Source of the DNA: Shewanella mesophila | Lineage (GTDB): Bacteria > Pseudomonadota > Gammaproteobacteria > Enterobacterales > Shewanellaceae | NCBI RefSeq assembly: GCF_019457515.1 | Contig: NZ_CP080421.1 | Location: 2,170,001 to 2,234,000 of the forward strand | DNA length: 64,000 nt | Direction: 5' to 3' | The notes under the pieces: generated by a model | What the model saw: the letters and a program-made list of their open reading frames with translations, nothing else | Told to the model about the DNA's origin: nothing | The model's database searches: none | Translations under genes and position numbers: made by a program | In this document: positions 9,156 through 19,778 of the stretch, one piece after another | Position numbering within the stretch: position 1 is the stretch's first letter | Layout: each line of letters opens with the position of its first letter

Positions 9156-10487
9156 TTAAAAGTACCTATCCTTTGCCCACGCGTAATGATAATAGGCTCG
9201 TTGAGCCAATCTTCTAAAGCGAGCGTAGGGAAATCTAGGTAGCGGGTTTTGATAGATAGGTAAATTAGGCAACGGCGTTCCTGCAACACTTTGGGCTAAT
9301 CGAAAAGCCGCCTGAGCAGAAAAGGCAACCCCTGAGCCACAATAACCAAGGCTATAACCCGCTCCAGCGCTATTATGGACATGGGGCATATCGTCAATTG
9401 CCGCTGCTATCCACCCAGTCCAGTTATAATCAATTTCAATTTGTGACAACGCTGGGAAACTGTCACACATCGCTCGCTTAAGCCGCTCACCATGAATGGG
9501 ATCTGCAGAGTGCTTGCCACTAATCGCTCCCCGTCCACCGAATAATAATCGGTTATCTGGCAATAATCGGTAATAGTATTTCAACAGCCGCGTATCCATG
9601 GTCACTTGGTGAGTGCTCAAGCCTGCATCACTGAGCTGGGAAGATGACAGTGGCTGGGTGACAATGATATTACTCAATATGGGTAAGAATCGATTATCCA
9701 CTAATGATGAAAACTGTTTAGGAGTATAGGCATTGCCCGCTGAAATCACCTGTTTCGCAACGATTTCACCTCTGTCCGTAAGTAAGCGATGTTGATTGTT
9801 TTCTGTAATCCACTCATTTACACAGCTAGATTCATAAACTGCGACCCCGAGTTGACTCACCATCGCTTTGTAGCCCATGACCAGTTTTAATGGATTGACA
9901 CCAAATCCATCAGCAAGCCTTAATGCACCATAAGCTTGGTGATTATTCATATAATTGGTACTCAGCTCATCCTTTGTTAAGAAATTAGCATCACTGCCAA
10001 GGTGAGTAGAGATAAAACTCGCCGCTGCTTTCAACTGTTGATACGCTTTAGGATTGTGAGCAATTTTTAGATAGCCTTTCGCTTGCATGTCGCAATCAAT
10101 GCTATGAGTATCGATAAGTTGTTCGACCCGATCCACCGCCGCAGAAAACTCGCGATAAATCCCTTTGGTAATCTCCATGCCCCATTTTTGGTTCATCTGC
10201 TGATAGCCCAGCCGTCCAGATCCTTTAAGAACAAAACCCGCATTACGACCGCTGGCTCCAAAGCCAACTTGATTGGCTTCTAAAACACAACAATCAATGT
10301 TGTATAAGCTTGCTAAGTAATATGCCGTAAGCAACCCTGTGTAACCGCCTCCAACAATAGCTACATCAACTTGTTTAGTTCCCTTTAGGCTTATTTGCCT
10401 AGAGGGTTTATCTACAGTGCTAGACCAGTATGAGTTGGGCCACGCTTGCTGACTGGGAAAATCTGAAATCAAGGGATCGTATACCAT
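9156..10487 (-). CDS. FAD-dependent amine/amino-acid oxidase (DAO family)
   Basis: A 443-residue flavoprotein of the D-amino-acid-oxidase superfamily, similar in layout to PuuB (gamma-glutamylputrescine oxidase). The dinucleotide-binding motif VAIVGGGYTG lies at about residues 42-51, followed by VLEANQVGFGASGRNAGF, the covalent or tight FAD region typical of this group, and a C-terminal GYCGSGVAFS FAD-binding motif. I prefer the ATG at 10487, which has TTAGGTG upstream, over the GTG at 10496. It lies 26 nt downstream of a GNAT acetyltransferase gene on the same strand, so the two probably form an operon. The amine substrate cannot be read from the sequence. Confidence 0.82.
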   Translation of the reverse strand: MVYDPLISDFPSQQAWPNSYWSSTVDKPSRQISLKGTKQVDVAIVGGGYTGLLTAYYLASLYNIDCCVLEANQVGFGASGRNAGFVLKGSGRLGYQQMNQKWGMEITKGIYREFSAAVDRVEQLIDTHSIDCDMQAKGYLKIAHNPKAYQQLKAAASFISTHLGSDANFLTKDELSTNYMNNHQAYGALRLADGFGVNPLKLVMGYKAMVSQLGVAVYESSCVNEWITENNQHRLLTDRGEIVAKQVISAGNAYTPKQFSSLVDNRFLPILSNIIVTQPLSSSQLSDAGLSTHQVTMDTRLLKYYYRLLPDNRLLFGGRGAISGKHSADPIHGERLKRAMCDSFPALSQIEIDYNWTGWIAAAIDDMPHVHNSAGAGYSLGYCGSGVAFSAQAAFRLAQSVAGTPLPNLPIYQNPLPRFPYARFRRLAQRAYYHYAWAKDRYF

Positions 10488-10513
10488 GTGAAACACCTAA
10501 ATAATAAATAACA

Positions 10514-11074
10514 TTAATAAAGCAGCAGCATTTCACATGCAGTGCAGTGGCAAGTCGCTCCACATAACACGCAGATATAATCAGGATGGTCTGGATTATT
10601 ATTCCAGCGGTCTGGGTGTGCTTTAATCAGCGTACCGCCTGCCCGGCTAAAATAGCCAATCGCGGCATTATCTGGGCTTTGTTGCCATAGATGACTAATG
10701 CCTCCAACTGCACCTTGTAATTTAGTCGCTGTTATTGATGCTTGTAATAAGGCGTTACCAATTCCTTGGCCACGATATCCCTCTGCAACGGTATTGCATT
10801 TAAAGTAACACAAATCTCCCGCCGCCGCGGGCCATAGCGATGGAGAACACCATCTATCTGGCTGCCAGTTGCCTGCCGCATAGGTCAATCTAAAACCGAC
10901 AACCTTCTGCTTGTCTAGGGCGACAAAGTTGGCATTGATGCCAACTTTAATCGCTTTTATTGACATGATACTCAGCATAGATACATCGAGATACCCTTCT
11001 CCATGCACCAGATTCCCCAACGTAATGGCTTGTTCAAAAAATTGATCTGTAAGCGGGACTATCTCTATTGGCAT
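10514..11074 (-). CDS. GNAT-family N-acetyltransferase with Cys-rich tail
   Basis: A 186-residue GNAT protein. The acetyl-CoA-binding loop motif is GYRGQGIGNALLQ (near residues 97-109), preceded by the usual beta strand LCYFKCNTVAE. The last 20 residues carry five Cys and one His (CVLC-x3-CHCTAC), which is not part of the GNAT fold and could bind a metal. The ATG at 11074 starts directly at the first beta strand. It is the first gene of a probable two-gene operon with the FAD oxidase, which suggests a joint role in amine or amino-acid turnover. The acceptor substrate is unknown. Confidence 0.78.
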   Translation of the reverse strand: MPIEIVPLTDQFFEQAITLGNLVHGEGYLDVSMLSIMSIKAIKVGINANFVALDKQKVVGFRLTYAAGNWQPDRWCSPSLWPAAAGDLCYFKCNTVAEGYRGQGIGNALLQASITATKLQGAVGGISHLWQQSPDNAAIGYFSRAGGTLIKAHPDRWNNNPDHPDYICVLCGATCHCTACEMLLLY

Positions 11075-11191
11075 AAACTGAACCTAACAACTTCATTATT
11101 TACCGACGGTTAACAGTACAGTAACATGGCGTGAGTGATCAATGGATGGCGAACGTTATAATCGTCTATGGCTAGTCAATAAGGGGTTATT

Positions 11192-12214
11192 GTGCAAAAT
11201 GCTTTTTCGTCGTTAAATGTGCAGCACAAGTTAAAACTACTGGTTTCTCATCCCATTTCAACATGGAATGCAATTAAGCTTATTTGGCAAAACTTCTCCA
11301 TTCCCCAACGATTTTATTTCTTAGCCGTTTTAATATTAGTGACCAATGAAGCATTGGGCCTTGTCGCTTTAGTTACTACCATTGCCCTCACCTTAGAATT
11401 TTGGCCTCTATTTAATCGGGTTTGGCATTCTCTGGCTGGCAAAGCGGTTTTATTACTGTTCTATGCAATCGTTGCAAATTTCGCGCTGGCGATGTCCAGT
11501 AGCATAGTCAATGAGATCGTTGGCGTACCAGCAGGGCATTTTACGTATACTCATAATTTTGCCATTTTGCTTTTCTTACCTGCATGGATCATAGTGATTA
11601 GCGCCATGGCGCTGCTATGTGCGCAAATCATTGTGCCTTTTTATATCGCCGTGGCGCTATTGCTCAAGCCTTTCGGCATTCAAGGTTGGCGATTGACACA
11701 AAACACTCATTATCGAATTATTACCATGATAGTCCGCTTCATTCTGTCGTCGATTCTACTCTATCACGTGTTTTTGTTGCTCGAGGACGTTGAAGAGATT
11801 GAAGATAAGCTTGCAAGTGCAGAAATTATTCGAAGCAGCGAAATAAACGCATCGCCTTTGAACACAAAACAGCTAACGACGATTGACACATTACAGGTTA
11901 AAGACGTCGCTTCACTCATTGACACAAAAAAAGTGTCAATGAAGGATGAGCAAACGAATAGGAGCCAAGTACCTTCGGATCCCGTCATCTATTCCCAAAT
12001 TCGAAAAACCTATCAAACTCAAGTTAGACAGCTCATTGCCCATTTTGCTTTTTATTTAGAAGCCGATACTCGTTCTAGGTGTAAAAAATTGGAAGAGTCT
12101 TCAATCATGGAGCTTAATGATTATGAAATATTAGAAATAATCCCCGATAAGCAAGCGCCTTACCACTATCGTTTTGAAACTAAGAGATGCATCTCTCCTG
12201 CATTTCCTGAATAG
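11192..12214 (+). CDS. Multi-spanning membrane protein, unknown function
   Basis: A 340-residue protein that I do not recognise. Hydrophobic segments lie near residues 42-70, 88-112, 124-160 (long enough for two spans) and 174-198, so four or five membrane helices are likely. A soluble C-terminal part of about 140 residues follows, with two Cys (in SRCKKLE and KRCISP) that may form a disulfide. The start is GTG at 11192 with AAGGGG upstream. The part of the gene coding for the soluble region contains a perfect 10-bp inverted repeat with an A7 loop. It has no operon partner. Confidence 0.65.
   Translation: MQNAFSSLNVQHKLKLLVSHPISTWNAIKLIWQNFSIPQRFYFLAVLILVTNEALGLVALVTTIALTLEFWPLFNRVWHSLAGKAVLLLFYAIVANFALAMSSSIVNEIVGVPAGHFTYTHNFAILLFLPAWIIVISAMALLCAQIIVPFYIAVALLLKPFGIQGWRLTQNTHYRIITMIVRFILSSILLYHVFLLLEDVEEIEDKLASAEIIRSSEINASPLNTKQLTTIDTLQVKDVASLIDTKKVSMKDEQTNRSQVPSDPVIYSQIRKTYQTQVRQLIAHFAFYLEADTRSRCKKLEESSIMELNDYEILEIIPDKQAPYHYRFETKRCISPAFPE
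11916..11942 (+). other. Perfect intragenic hairpin with A7 loop
   Basis: TCATTGACAC (11916-11925) and GTGTCAATGA (11933-11942) are perfectly complementary around seven A. It lies within the membrane-protein gene. A shorter copy of one arm (ATTGACACA) occurs at 11882. Confidence 0.6.
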
Positions 12215-12307
12215 CGATATCCTTAATGGGCCAAAACTTCATAGGCGTGATGGGGAAATTGCGGGATGATTAAAGGCTTAACGATAAGTTATCACTACAA
12301 CGGTAAC

Positions 12308-12643
12308 CTATTTCGTCGCTTTAACAGACAGATATCGATTGATCATTAAAGCGAGTAGATCATGAAATTGTTCTTCAAATTGAGCCAAATCCCGATTAAA
12401 GACCTGAAGATAAGCAGTAGCTTGAGCGCGAGACAATCCTTTATCACCAACGGAATATTCAATTTCAGCGAGTGATTTGTCATACCTTGGCAGCGGCAAC
12501 CATTTGACAAAATGGTTTCCCTCGCCCTTTAATGCTTGATTGGCGTACCGACAAAAATCGGCAATATGATCAATACCATCGGGTCCTAAGCAACCAGGCT
12601 CTATTCGACATAAAATGACCAGCTTCTTATCATTATCAAGCAT
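12308..12643 (-). CDS. Hypothetical protein, about 111 residues
   Basis: A small soluble protein that I do not recognise. It starts with a beta strand (KLVILCRIEPGCLGPDG) and continues with amphipathic helices (ADFCRYANQALK, LAQFEEQFHDLLALMINRYL). I prefer the ATG at 12643 over the TTG at 12655 because GGGG lies a suitable distance before it. Three Cys are in the first 35 residues. No signal peptide or membrane segment is seen. It stands alone and points away from the RND pair. Confidence 0.6.
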   Translation of the reverse strand: MLDNDKKLVILCRIEPGCLGPDGIDHIADFCRYANQALKGEGNHFVKWLPLPRYDKSLAEIEYSVGDKGLSRAQATAYLQVFNRDLAQFEEQFHDLLALMINRYLSVKATK

Positions 12644-12937
12644 GTTTAACCCCAAGTTCCTTCACTGTCTTTGAGTATACGCTAGCAAGCAAGAATTTCA
12701 CCCTTTATGCTACTGTTGAGCCTGATACATGATCAGTTCATTCAATGACCACTATTCCCTTTAACTCTCGCCAGTGTGTAACAAAACGCCCCAATATTAC
12801 ATACCTGTTTACACTATTGCGCTTTAACAATTAATTCATTTGGTTAACATCTAATACTACAAAATCTTTCGCCTTTAGAGTGATACTAGTATTATCACTG
12901 AATTACAATTACTTAGCTTCAAAAAGAGGAACTATTT

Positions 12938-14119
12938 GTGGCTACAAAAAAGCAGATCATCTTACCTATTATCGTTATTGCTGCAGGTTTGGGGGGATAC
13001 GCAACATTTGCGTCGATGAAAAAACCACCAGAAGAGAAAGCCGTTGTCGATAATACCCCTGTGGTTTCTGTTCAGGTTATCGAAAAACGTCCAATGGTAT
13101 TTTCGGTAAACTCCTACGGTATCGTTAATGCAAAATATGAAACAGAATTAGTTTCTCAAGTCAGCGGTGAAATCACCTTCCTTTCTGACGCCTTTGTCAG
13201 AGGTGGATTCGTTAAGAAGGGAGATATACTCGCCAAAATAGACCCGAGTGACTACGAAGCAGCATTAATCGATGCCGAGGCAAGCTTAGCCTCGGCTCGA
13301 GCAACATTGGTGCAAGAAAAAGCCTATGGCAAAGTCGCTGCCGAGGAGTGGAAACGTATTAAGGACGGCGTTCCTACAGAGTTGAGTCTGCGTAAGCCTC
13401 AGTTAGCCCAAGAGCTAGCTAAGTTAAACTCATCCGAAGCGGGACTAAAAAGGGCAAAACGTAATCTCGAACGCACTATGATCAAAGCGCCCTATGATGC
13501 GTTAATTGAAAATAGAAATATTGGATTAGGCTCTTATGTCAGCATGGGCACTCAGTTAGGAAACCTGTTAAGTACCGAGGTTGCAGAGATACGTTTACCC
13601 CTTGCAGACAAAGAGATCCGCTATTTAAATAATAAAGGGATCGGCTCTACAGTCACTATCACAGGTAACTTTGCCGGCCAACAGCAGCAGTGGCAAGGTA
13701 ACATAGTGCGTAGCGAAGGAGTGATCGATAATAAAAGCCGCATGACTTATCTGGTTGCCGAAGTATCTGACCCTTATGGGCTCTCATCTCCAAAAAATGA
13801 GCTACGTTATGGAAGCTATATTACCGCAACGATACAAGGCAATGAGGCAGAAGATGTCACTACAGTTGCAAGGCACCTGATTATCGATGATAAAGTCGCA
13901 ATTCTCGATCAAGACAACAAGCTAAAATATCAAACAGTTAATATTGTCAGGCAGCAAGGCACTAAAGTCGTCATTAGCGATGGCCTAGAAGATGGCATGA
14001 AAATTATCACATCCGCTTTAGATTACCCCATTGAAGGCATGAAACTGGCGCTCCCAGAAATGGACAGCACACCAGATGATCCCGAGCCAACACAGCTTGC
14101 GATGGACGAAAAGGAGTAG
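12938..14119 (+). CDS. RND efflux periplasmic adaptor (membrane fusion protein)
   Basis: A 393-residue HlyD/AcrA-type adaptor. It has an N-terminal membrane anchor (residues 6-26), a lipoyl-like half motif (TELVSQVSGEIT, then KGDILAKIDPSDYEAAL), a coiled-coil hairpin (residues 85-175) and the second lipoyl half (RTMIKAPYDALIENRNIGLGSYV). It links the inner-membrane pump to an outer-membrane channel. The start is GTG at 12938 with AAAGAGGA upstream. The pump gene follows after 5 nt, so they are co-transcribed. No regulator gene is adjacent. The substrate is unknown. Confidence 0.9.
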   Translation: MATKKQIILPIIVIAAGLGGYATFASMKKPPEEKAVVDNTPVVSVQVIEKRPMVFSVNSYGIVNAKYETELVSQVSGEITFLSDAFVRGGFVKKGDILAKIDPSDYEAALIDAEASLASARATLVQEKAYGKVAAEEWKRIKDGVPTELSLRKPQLAQELAKLNSSEAGLKRAKRNLERTMIKAPYDALIENRNIGLGSYVSMGTQLGNLLSTEVAEIRLPLADKEIRYLNNKGIGSTVTITGNFAGQQQQWQGNIVRSEGVIDNKSRMTYLVAEVSDPYGLSSPKNELRYGSYITATIQGNEAEDVTTVARHLIIDDKVAILDQDNKLKYQTVNIVRQQGTKVVISDGLEDGMKIITSALDYPIEGMKLALPEMDSTPDDPEPTQLAMDEKE

Positions 14120-14124
14120 TCTAG

Positions 14125-17100
14125 ATGTCTGATACAAACAGAGGTTTAATTGCTTGGTTTGCACGTAACAGTGTTGCTGCGAATCTACTCATGATCATTA
14201 TTATTCTAGGTGGTTTGCTGACAGCAAATACGATTCGAAAACAGTTTTTTCCTCAAGTAGAGATCAATTGGGTCGAATTTAGCGCCTTCTATCCAGGAGC
14301 CGCGCCCCAAGAAGTCGAAGAAGGGATCACCATTAAGGTCGAAGAAGCACTTGAGCGCGTGCAAGGGCTTAAGCGCGTGATCACCTATTCAAATCGAAAT
14401 TCAGCATCGGGCTATTTTAGAATCGAAGATTCCTATGATCCACAAGTGGTGCTTGACGAGATCAAATCAGAAATTGATTCAATATCGAGTTTCCCCGATG
14501 GAATGGAGCGTCCACGGGTTGAGCGTATAAAACTGCGTCAGGAAGTCTTCTATATCAGTCTCTATGGCGATATTGCGCCGAAGCAATTAAAAGAACTCGG
14601 TGAAAAAATTCATGATGAGTTAATGCAGCTTCCGTTGGTTAACATAACCGAGTTTTACGGTGGACTCGGATATGAAATAGCAATCGAAGTCAGTAAAGAT
14701 AAACTGCGTGAATATAATCTGACGTTTAGTGATGTCGCTAAAGCAGTTCGAGGTTACTCTCGCAATATGTCAGCAGGACAGATTAAAGCAGAGAATGGCT
14801 ATATTAACTTAAGAGTCCAGAATCAAGCCTATGTGGGTTATGAGTTTGAAAACTTACCCCTGATCACGCGAGAGGATGGCACCAATTTACTATTAGGTGA
14901 CGTCGCTACGGTTGTCGACGGCTTTCAGGACGGCATTCAATATTCGAAATTTAATGGCAAAAATTCGGTGACATTTTTTGTCGGGGCATCAAATGATCAA
15001 AGCATGACTGATGTTGCTAAAGTCGTTAATCAGTATGTAAAAGATAAACAAGCCACCTTACCTCAAGGCCTTAAGCTAGATACCTGGGTAGATATGACCT
15101 ACTACTTAGAGGGACGACTCGATCTCATGCTCGATAGCATGAAAAGTGGTGCCGTTTTAGTCTTCATCATGTTAGCCCTCTTTTTACGAGTACGCTTGGC
15201 ATTTTGGGTAATGATGGGATTACCCGTCTGCTTCCTTGGTACGTTATTGTTTATGCCAATGGCGATGATAGATGTCACGATAAATGTTATCAGTCTATTT
15301 GCCTTTATCTTGGTGTTGGGGATTGTCGTCGATGATGCCATTGTGATGGGAGAAAGCGCCCATACCGAGTGTGAAGAAAAAGGTCAGAATATTGAAAATG
15401 TGATTAAGGGAGTCAAGAAAGTCGCTATGCCAGCAACGTTTGGCGTCTTAACCACCATAGCAGCATTTTTGCCTATTACGCTGGATGATGGTCCCTCCTC
15501 TGCTTTTGGCCAATCAATTGGCTATGTCGTGATCTTATGCTTGCTTTTTTCCTTGGTGGAATCAAAACTGATCCTTCCTGCTCACTTGGCAAGAATGAAG
15601 CATAAAACGCTAGTCAAACCCGGTTCCAAAAATCCAATAGACTTCTTAAGACGTGGCGTGAACTTCACGCAAGCTAAGGTTGATAAAGGCTTGCAGTATG
15701 TGATTAAGGATCTCTATTTTCCATCATTGACCCTTGCCGTTAAATATCGCTATGCCATTATCATGTTGTTTATTAGCTTTATTATGATCTGTGCGGGGCT
15801 TTATAGTGGCGGCATCATCCGTTATGTCGGACAACCAAAGATCCCCCACGACTTTCCACGAGTGAGCATTGAGATGAATGTCGATGCCTCTGAAAATGCA
15901 ACTTTATCTGCAGCCTTAGCAATAGAACAGGCGCTCTATGATGTCGATAACGAGATCGAAGCTAAGTACGGTCAAAAGATGATCTCTGATATGCAGGTCG
16001 ATCTTGAGGGTCGCACGCAAGCGAAGATTATGACGAAACTCGTCGACCCAGAGCTGCGACCTATGGATACTTTCGCCCTTGCCGAACTATGGCGTCAAGC
16101 CATGCCAACTATACCAGGGGTAAAGTCTTTTAAAATTCAAGATAACCTTTTTGGTGGCGGACGCGATGATGGCGATATTAGTTTCCGTCTCGAAGGAAAA
16201 GATGAGGCTCAATTAGTCGCCGCCTCACGTGAGCTTAAAGATAAACTGAACACCCTAAAAGGTGTTGGTGATGTCAATGACAGTCGCCAATCGAGCGCTA
16301 AAGAGGTTCAGTTTAAGCTCAAGCCTTTGGCCAATAGCGTTGGATTGACCTTAGCCGATATTGCTACGCAAGTCAGCGCCAGTTTTTATGGTATGGAGGC
16401 TCAGCGTATTTTGCGTAATGGTGAAGAGATCAAAGTCATGCTGCGCTACCCTGAAGCTCAGCGTAACTCGATCACCCATGTAACCGAGGTGATGATCCAA
16501 ACGGCCAATGGAGCTGAAATTCCGTTATCGGAAGTGGCTGAGATTGAGGTAACTCAAGGAGTTAATGGCATTAGAAGAGAAAATGGCAACCGTACGATCA
16601 ATGTCTGGGGCTCGGTTGATGCAGCGCAAGCTGAACCGTTTAAATTGGCACAAGACATTAGAGACAACTTTATACCCGAGTTACTTAAAAAGTACCCCAG
16701 AGTAAAAAGTGAAGTATCAGGAAACATTCAAGAGCAGATGGAAAGTGCGAATACGCAATTACGAGATTTCATCATCTCATTATTGGTGATCTACAGCCTG
16801 TTAGCTGTACCGCTAAAATCTTATCTGCAACCGGTTATGATCATGTCGGTTATCCCTTTTGGGGTTATTGGTTCGGTTCTTGGGCATATGATTTTGGGCA
16901 TCGACTTAAGTGCACTATCGTTATTTGGGATCATTGCGGCGGCAGGGGTTGTCGTCAACGATTCGCTAGTGATGGTGGATTATATTAATCGTGCACGATT
17001 AGAAGGTGTCGCCATCAAAGTAGCTGTCATTGAGGCGGGTTGTCGCCGTTTTAGGGCGATATTACTCACCTCTTTAACAACCTTTATCGGCTTGGTTCCC

Positions 17101-17298
17101 ATCATGGCTGAAACTAGCATGCAAGCTCAAATGGTGATCCCAATGGCAGTATCATTGGCATTTGGCGTGCTATTTGCCACGATTGTCACCTTAGTGCTTA
17201 TTCCATGCCTATATGTGATGATTGAAGATATGAAAGGGCTTTTTGTTAAAAAAAGTGCAAAGGATGACATAGTATTAAATTCGCCTCAGTCAGCTTGA
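14125..17298 (+). CDS. RND-family efflux pump, inner-membrane subunit
   Basis: A 1057-residue proton-driven exporter of the AcrB/HAE family with 12 expected membrane helices and two large periplasmic loops. The proton-relay pair is seen as VVDDAIVMGES in TM4. In TM10, where AcrB has Lys940, this protein has GVVVNDSLVMVDYINRAR, so the relay differs as in other non-AcrB subgroups. AAGGAG overlaps the stop of the adaptor gene just before the ATG. No outer-membrane factor gene follows, so it probably uses a TolC-like protein encoded elsewhere. The substrate cannot be predicted. Confidence 0.92.
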   Translation: MSDTNRGLIAWFARNSVAANLLMIIIILGGLLTANTIRKQFFPQVEINWVEFSAFYPGAAPQEVEEGITIKVEEALERVQGLKRVITYSNRNSASGYFRIEDSYDPQVVLDEIKSEIDSISSFPDGMERPRVERIKLRQEVFYISLYGDIAPKQLKELGEKIHDELMQLPLVNITEFYGGLGYEIAIEVSKDKLREYNLTFSDVAKAVRGYSRNMSAGQIKAENGYINLRVQNQAYVGYEFENLPLITREDGTNLLLGDVATVVDGFQDGIQYSKFNGKNSVTFFVGASNDQSMTDVAKVVNQYVKDKQATLPQGLKLDTWVDMTYYLEGRLDLMLDSMKSGAVLVFIMLALFLRVRLAFWVMMGLPVCFLGTLLFMPMAMIDVTINVISLFAFILVLGIVVDDAIVMGESAHTECEEKGQNIENVIKGVKKVAMPATFGVLTTIAAFLPITLDDGPSSAFGQSIGYVVILCLLFSLVESKLILPAHLARMKHKTLVKPGSKNPIDFLRRGVNFTQAKVDKGLQYVIKDLYFPSLTLAVKYRYAIIMLFISFIMICAGLYSGGIIRYVGQPKIPHDFPRVSIEMNVDASENATLSAALAIEQALYDVDNEIEAKYGQKMISDMQVDLEGRTQAKIMTKLVDPELRPMDTFALAELWRQAMPTIPGVKSFKIQDNLFGGGRDDGDISFRLEGKDEAQLVAASRELKDKLNTLKGVGDVNDSRQSSAKEVQFKLKPLANSVGLTLADIATQVSASFYGMEAQRILRNGEEIKVMLRYPEAQRNSITHVTEVMIQTANGAEIPLSEVAEIEVTQGVNGIRRENGNRTINVWGSVDAAQAEPFKLAQDIRDNFIPELLKKYPRVKSEVSGNIQEQMESANTQLRDFIISLLVIYSLLAVPLKSYLQPVMIMSVIPFGVIGSVLGHMILGIDLSALSLFGIIAAAGVVVNDSLVMVDYINRARLEGVAIKVAVIEAGCRRFRAILLTSLTTFIGLVPIMAETSMQAQMVIPMAVSLAFGVLFATIVTLVLIPCLYVMIEDMKGLFVKKSAKDDIVLNSPQSA

Positions 17299-17325
17299 CT
17301 TAAGCTAGGTTAATACCGGCCCATC

Positions 17326-17352
17326 AAATGCCGCTATACGCGGCATTTTTTT
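17326..17352 (+). terminator. Terminator of the RND operon
   Basis: AAATGCCGC and GCGGCATTT form a perfect 9-bp stem with a 5-nt loop, then a T run. Confidence 0.9.
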
Positions 17353-17502
17353 AAACGGCGCGGCATATACTCTACTCACAGATGAAAGCCACAGGCGTTT
17401 ATCCATAATGGGGAATGTGGACAGTTGGAGTCATACGAGGATTGTGGGTGTGCTGAGTCCGAGATAGGTTTATCGATCCCAAAACAAGACAGTCGCTCAA
17501 TG

Positions 17503-17533
17503 AAAAAAGCTAACTCATTAAAGTTAGCTTTTT
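17503..17533 (-). terminator. Terminator of fadH
   Basis: A 12-13 bp stem (AAAAAGCTAACT with AGTTAGCTTTTT) with a 6-nt loop lies 68 nt past the fadH stop. It is symmetric enough to act on both strands. Confidence 0.8.
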
Positions 17534-17600
17534 AACAGGATTGCATCTACCACTCATAAATGGCTATCGCCGGTTGCACAGGCGGTGTAGCAACTTCTCC

Positions 17601-19616
<2,016 letters not shown>

Positions 19617-19631
19617 TCAAACATCCTTTTT

Positions 19632-19669
19632 AAACAAGTGATTCAAACCAGCATACCCGTAACTTGTTT
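19632..19669. promoter_or_regulatory. Inverted repeat upstream of fadH
   Basis: AAACAAGT (19632-19639) and ACTTGTTT (19662-19669) are perfect 8-bp arms 22 nt apart. A TTCAAAC element (19642-19648) lies between them and another (19616-19622) overlaps the fadH start. The arms could be part of a PsrA/FadR-type control region, but the match to a known consensus is only partial. Confidence 0.35.
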
Positions 19670-19778
19670 TAAGCTCAATACACAATCAACCGCCGGAGAA
19701 AAGATTCATTTACAATTGTGTTTCACCCCAAAGACTGTTTTCAGTTAGCATAGGAGCATCTCGGTTATATAGGAGTGG

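Larger units (their letters stand above)
17299..17600. other. Intergenic stretch between RND operon and fadH
   Basis: It separates two convergent genes and holds one terminator for each. In the 150 nt between them I see no gene or repeat. Confidence 0.5.
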
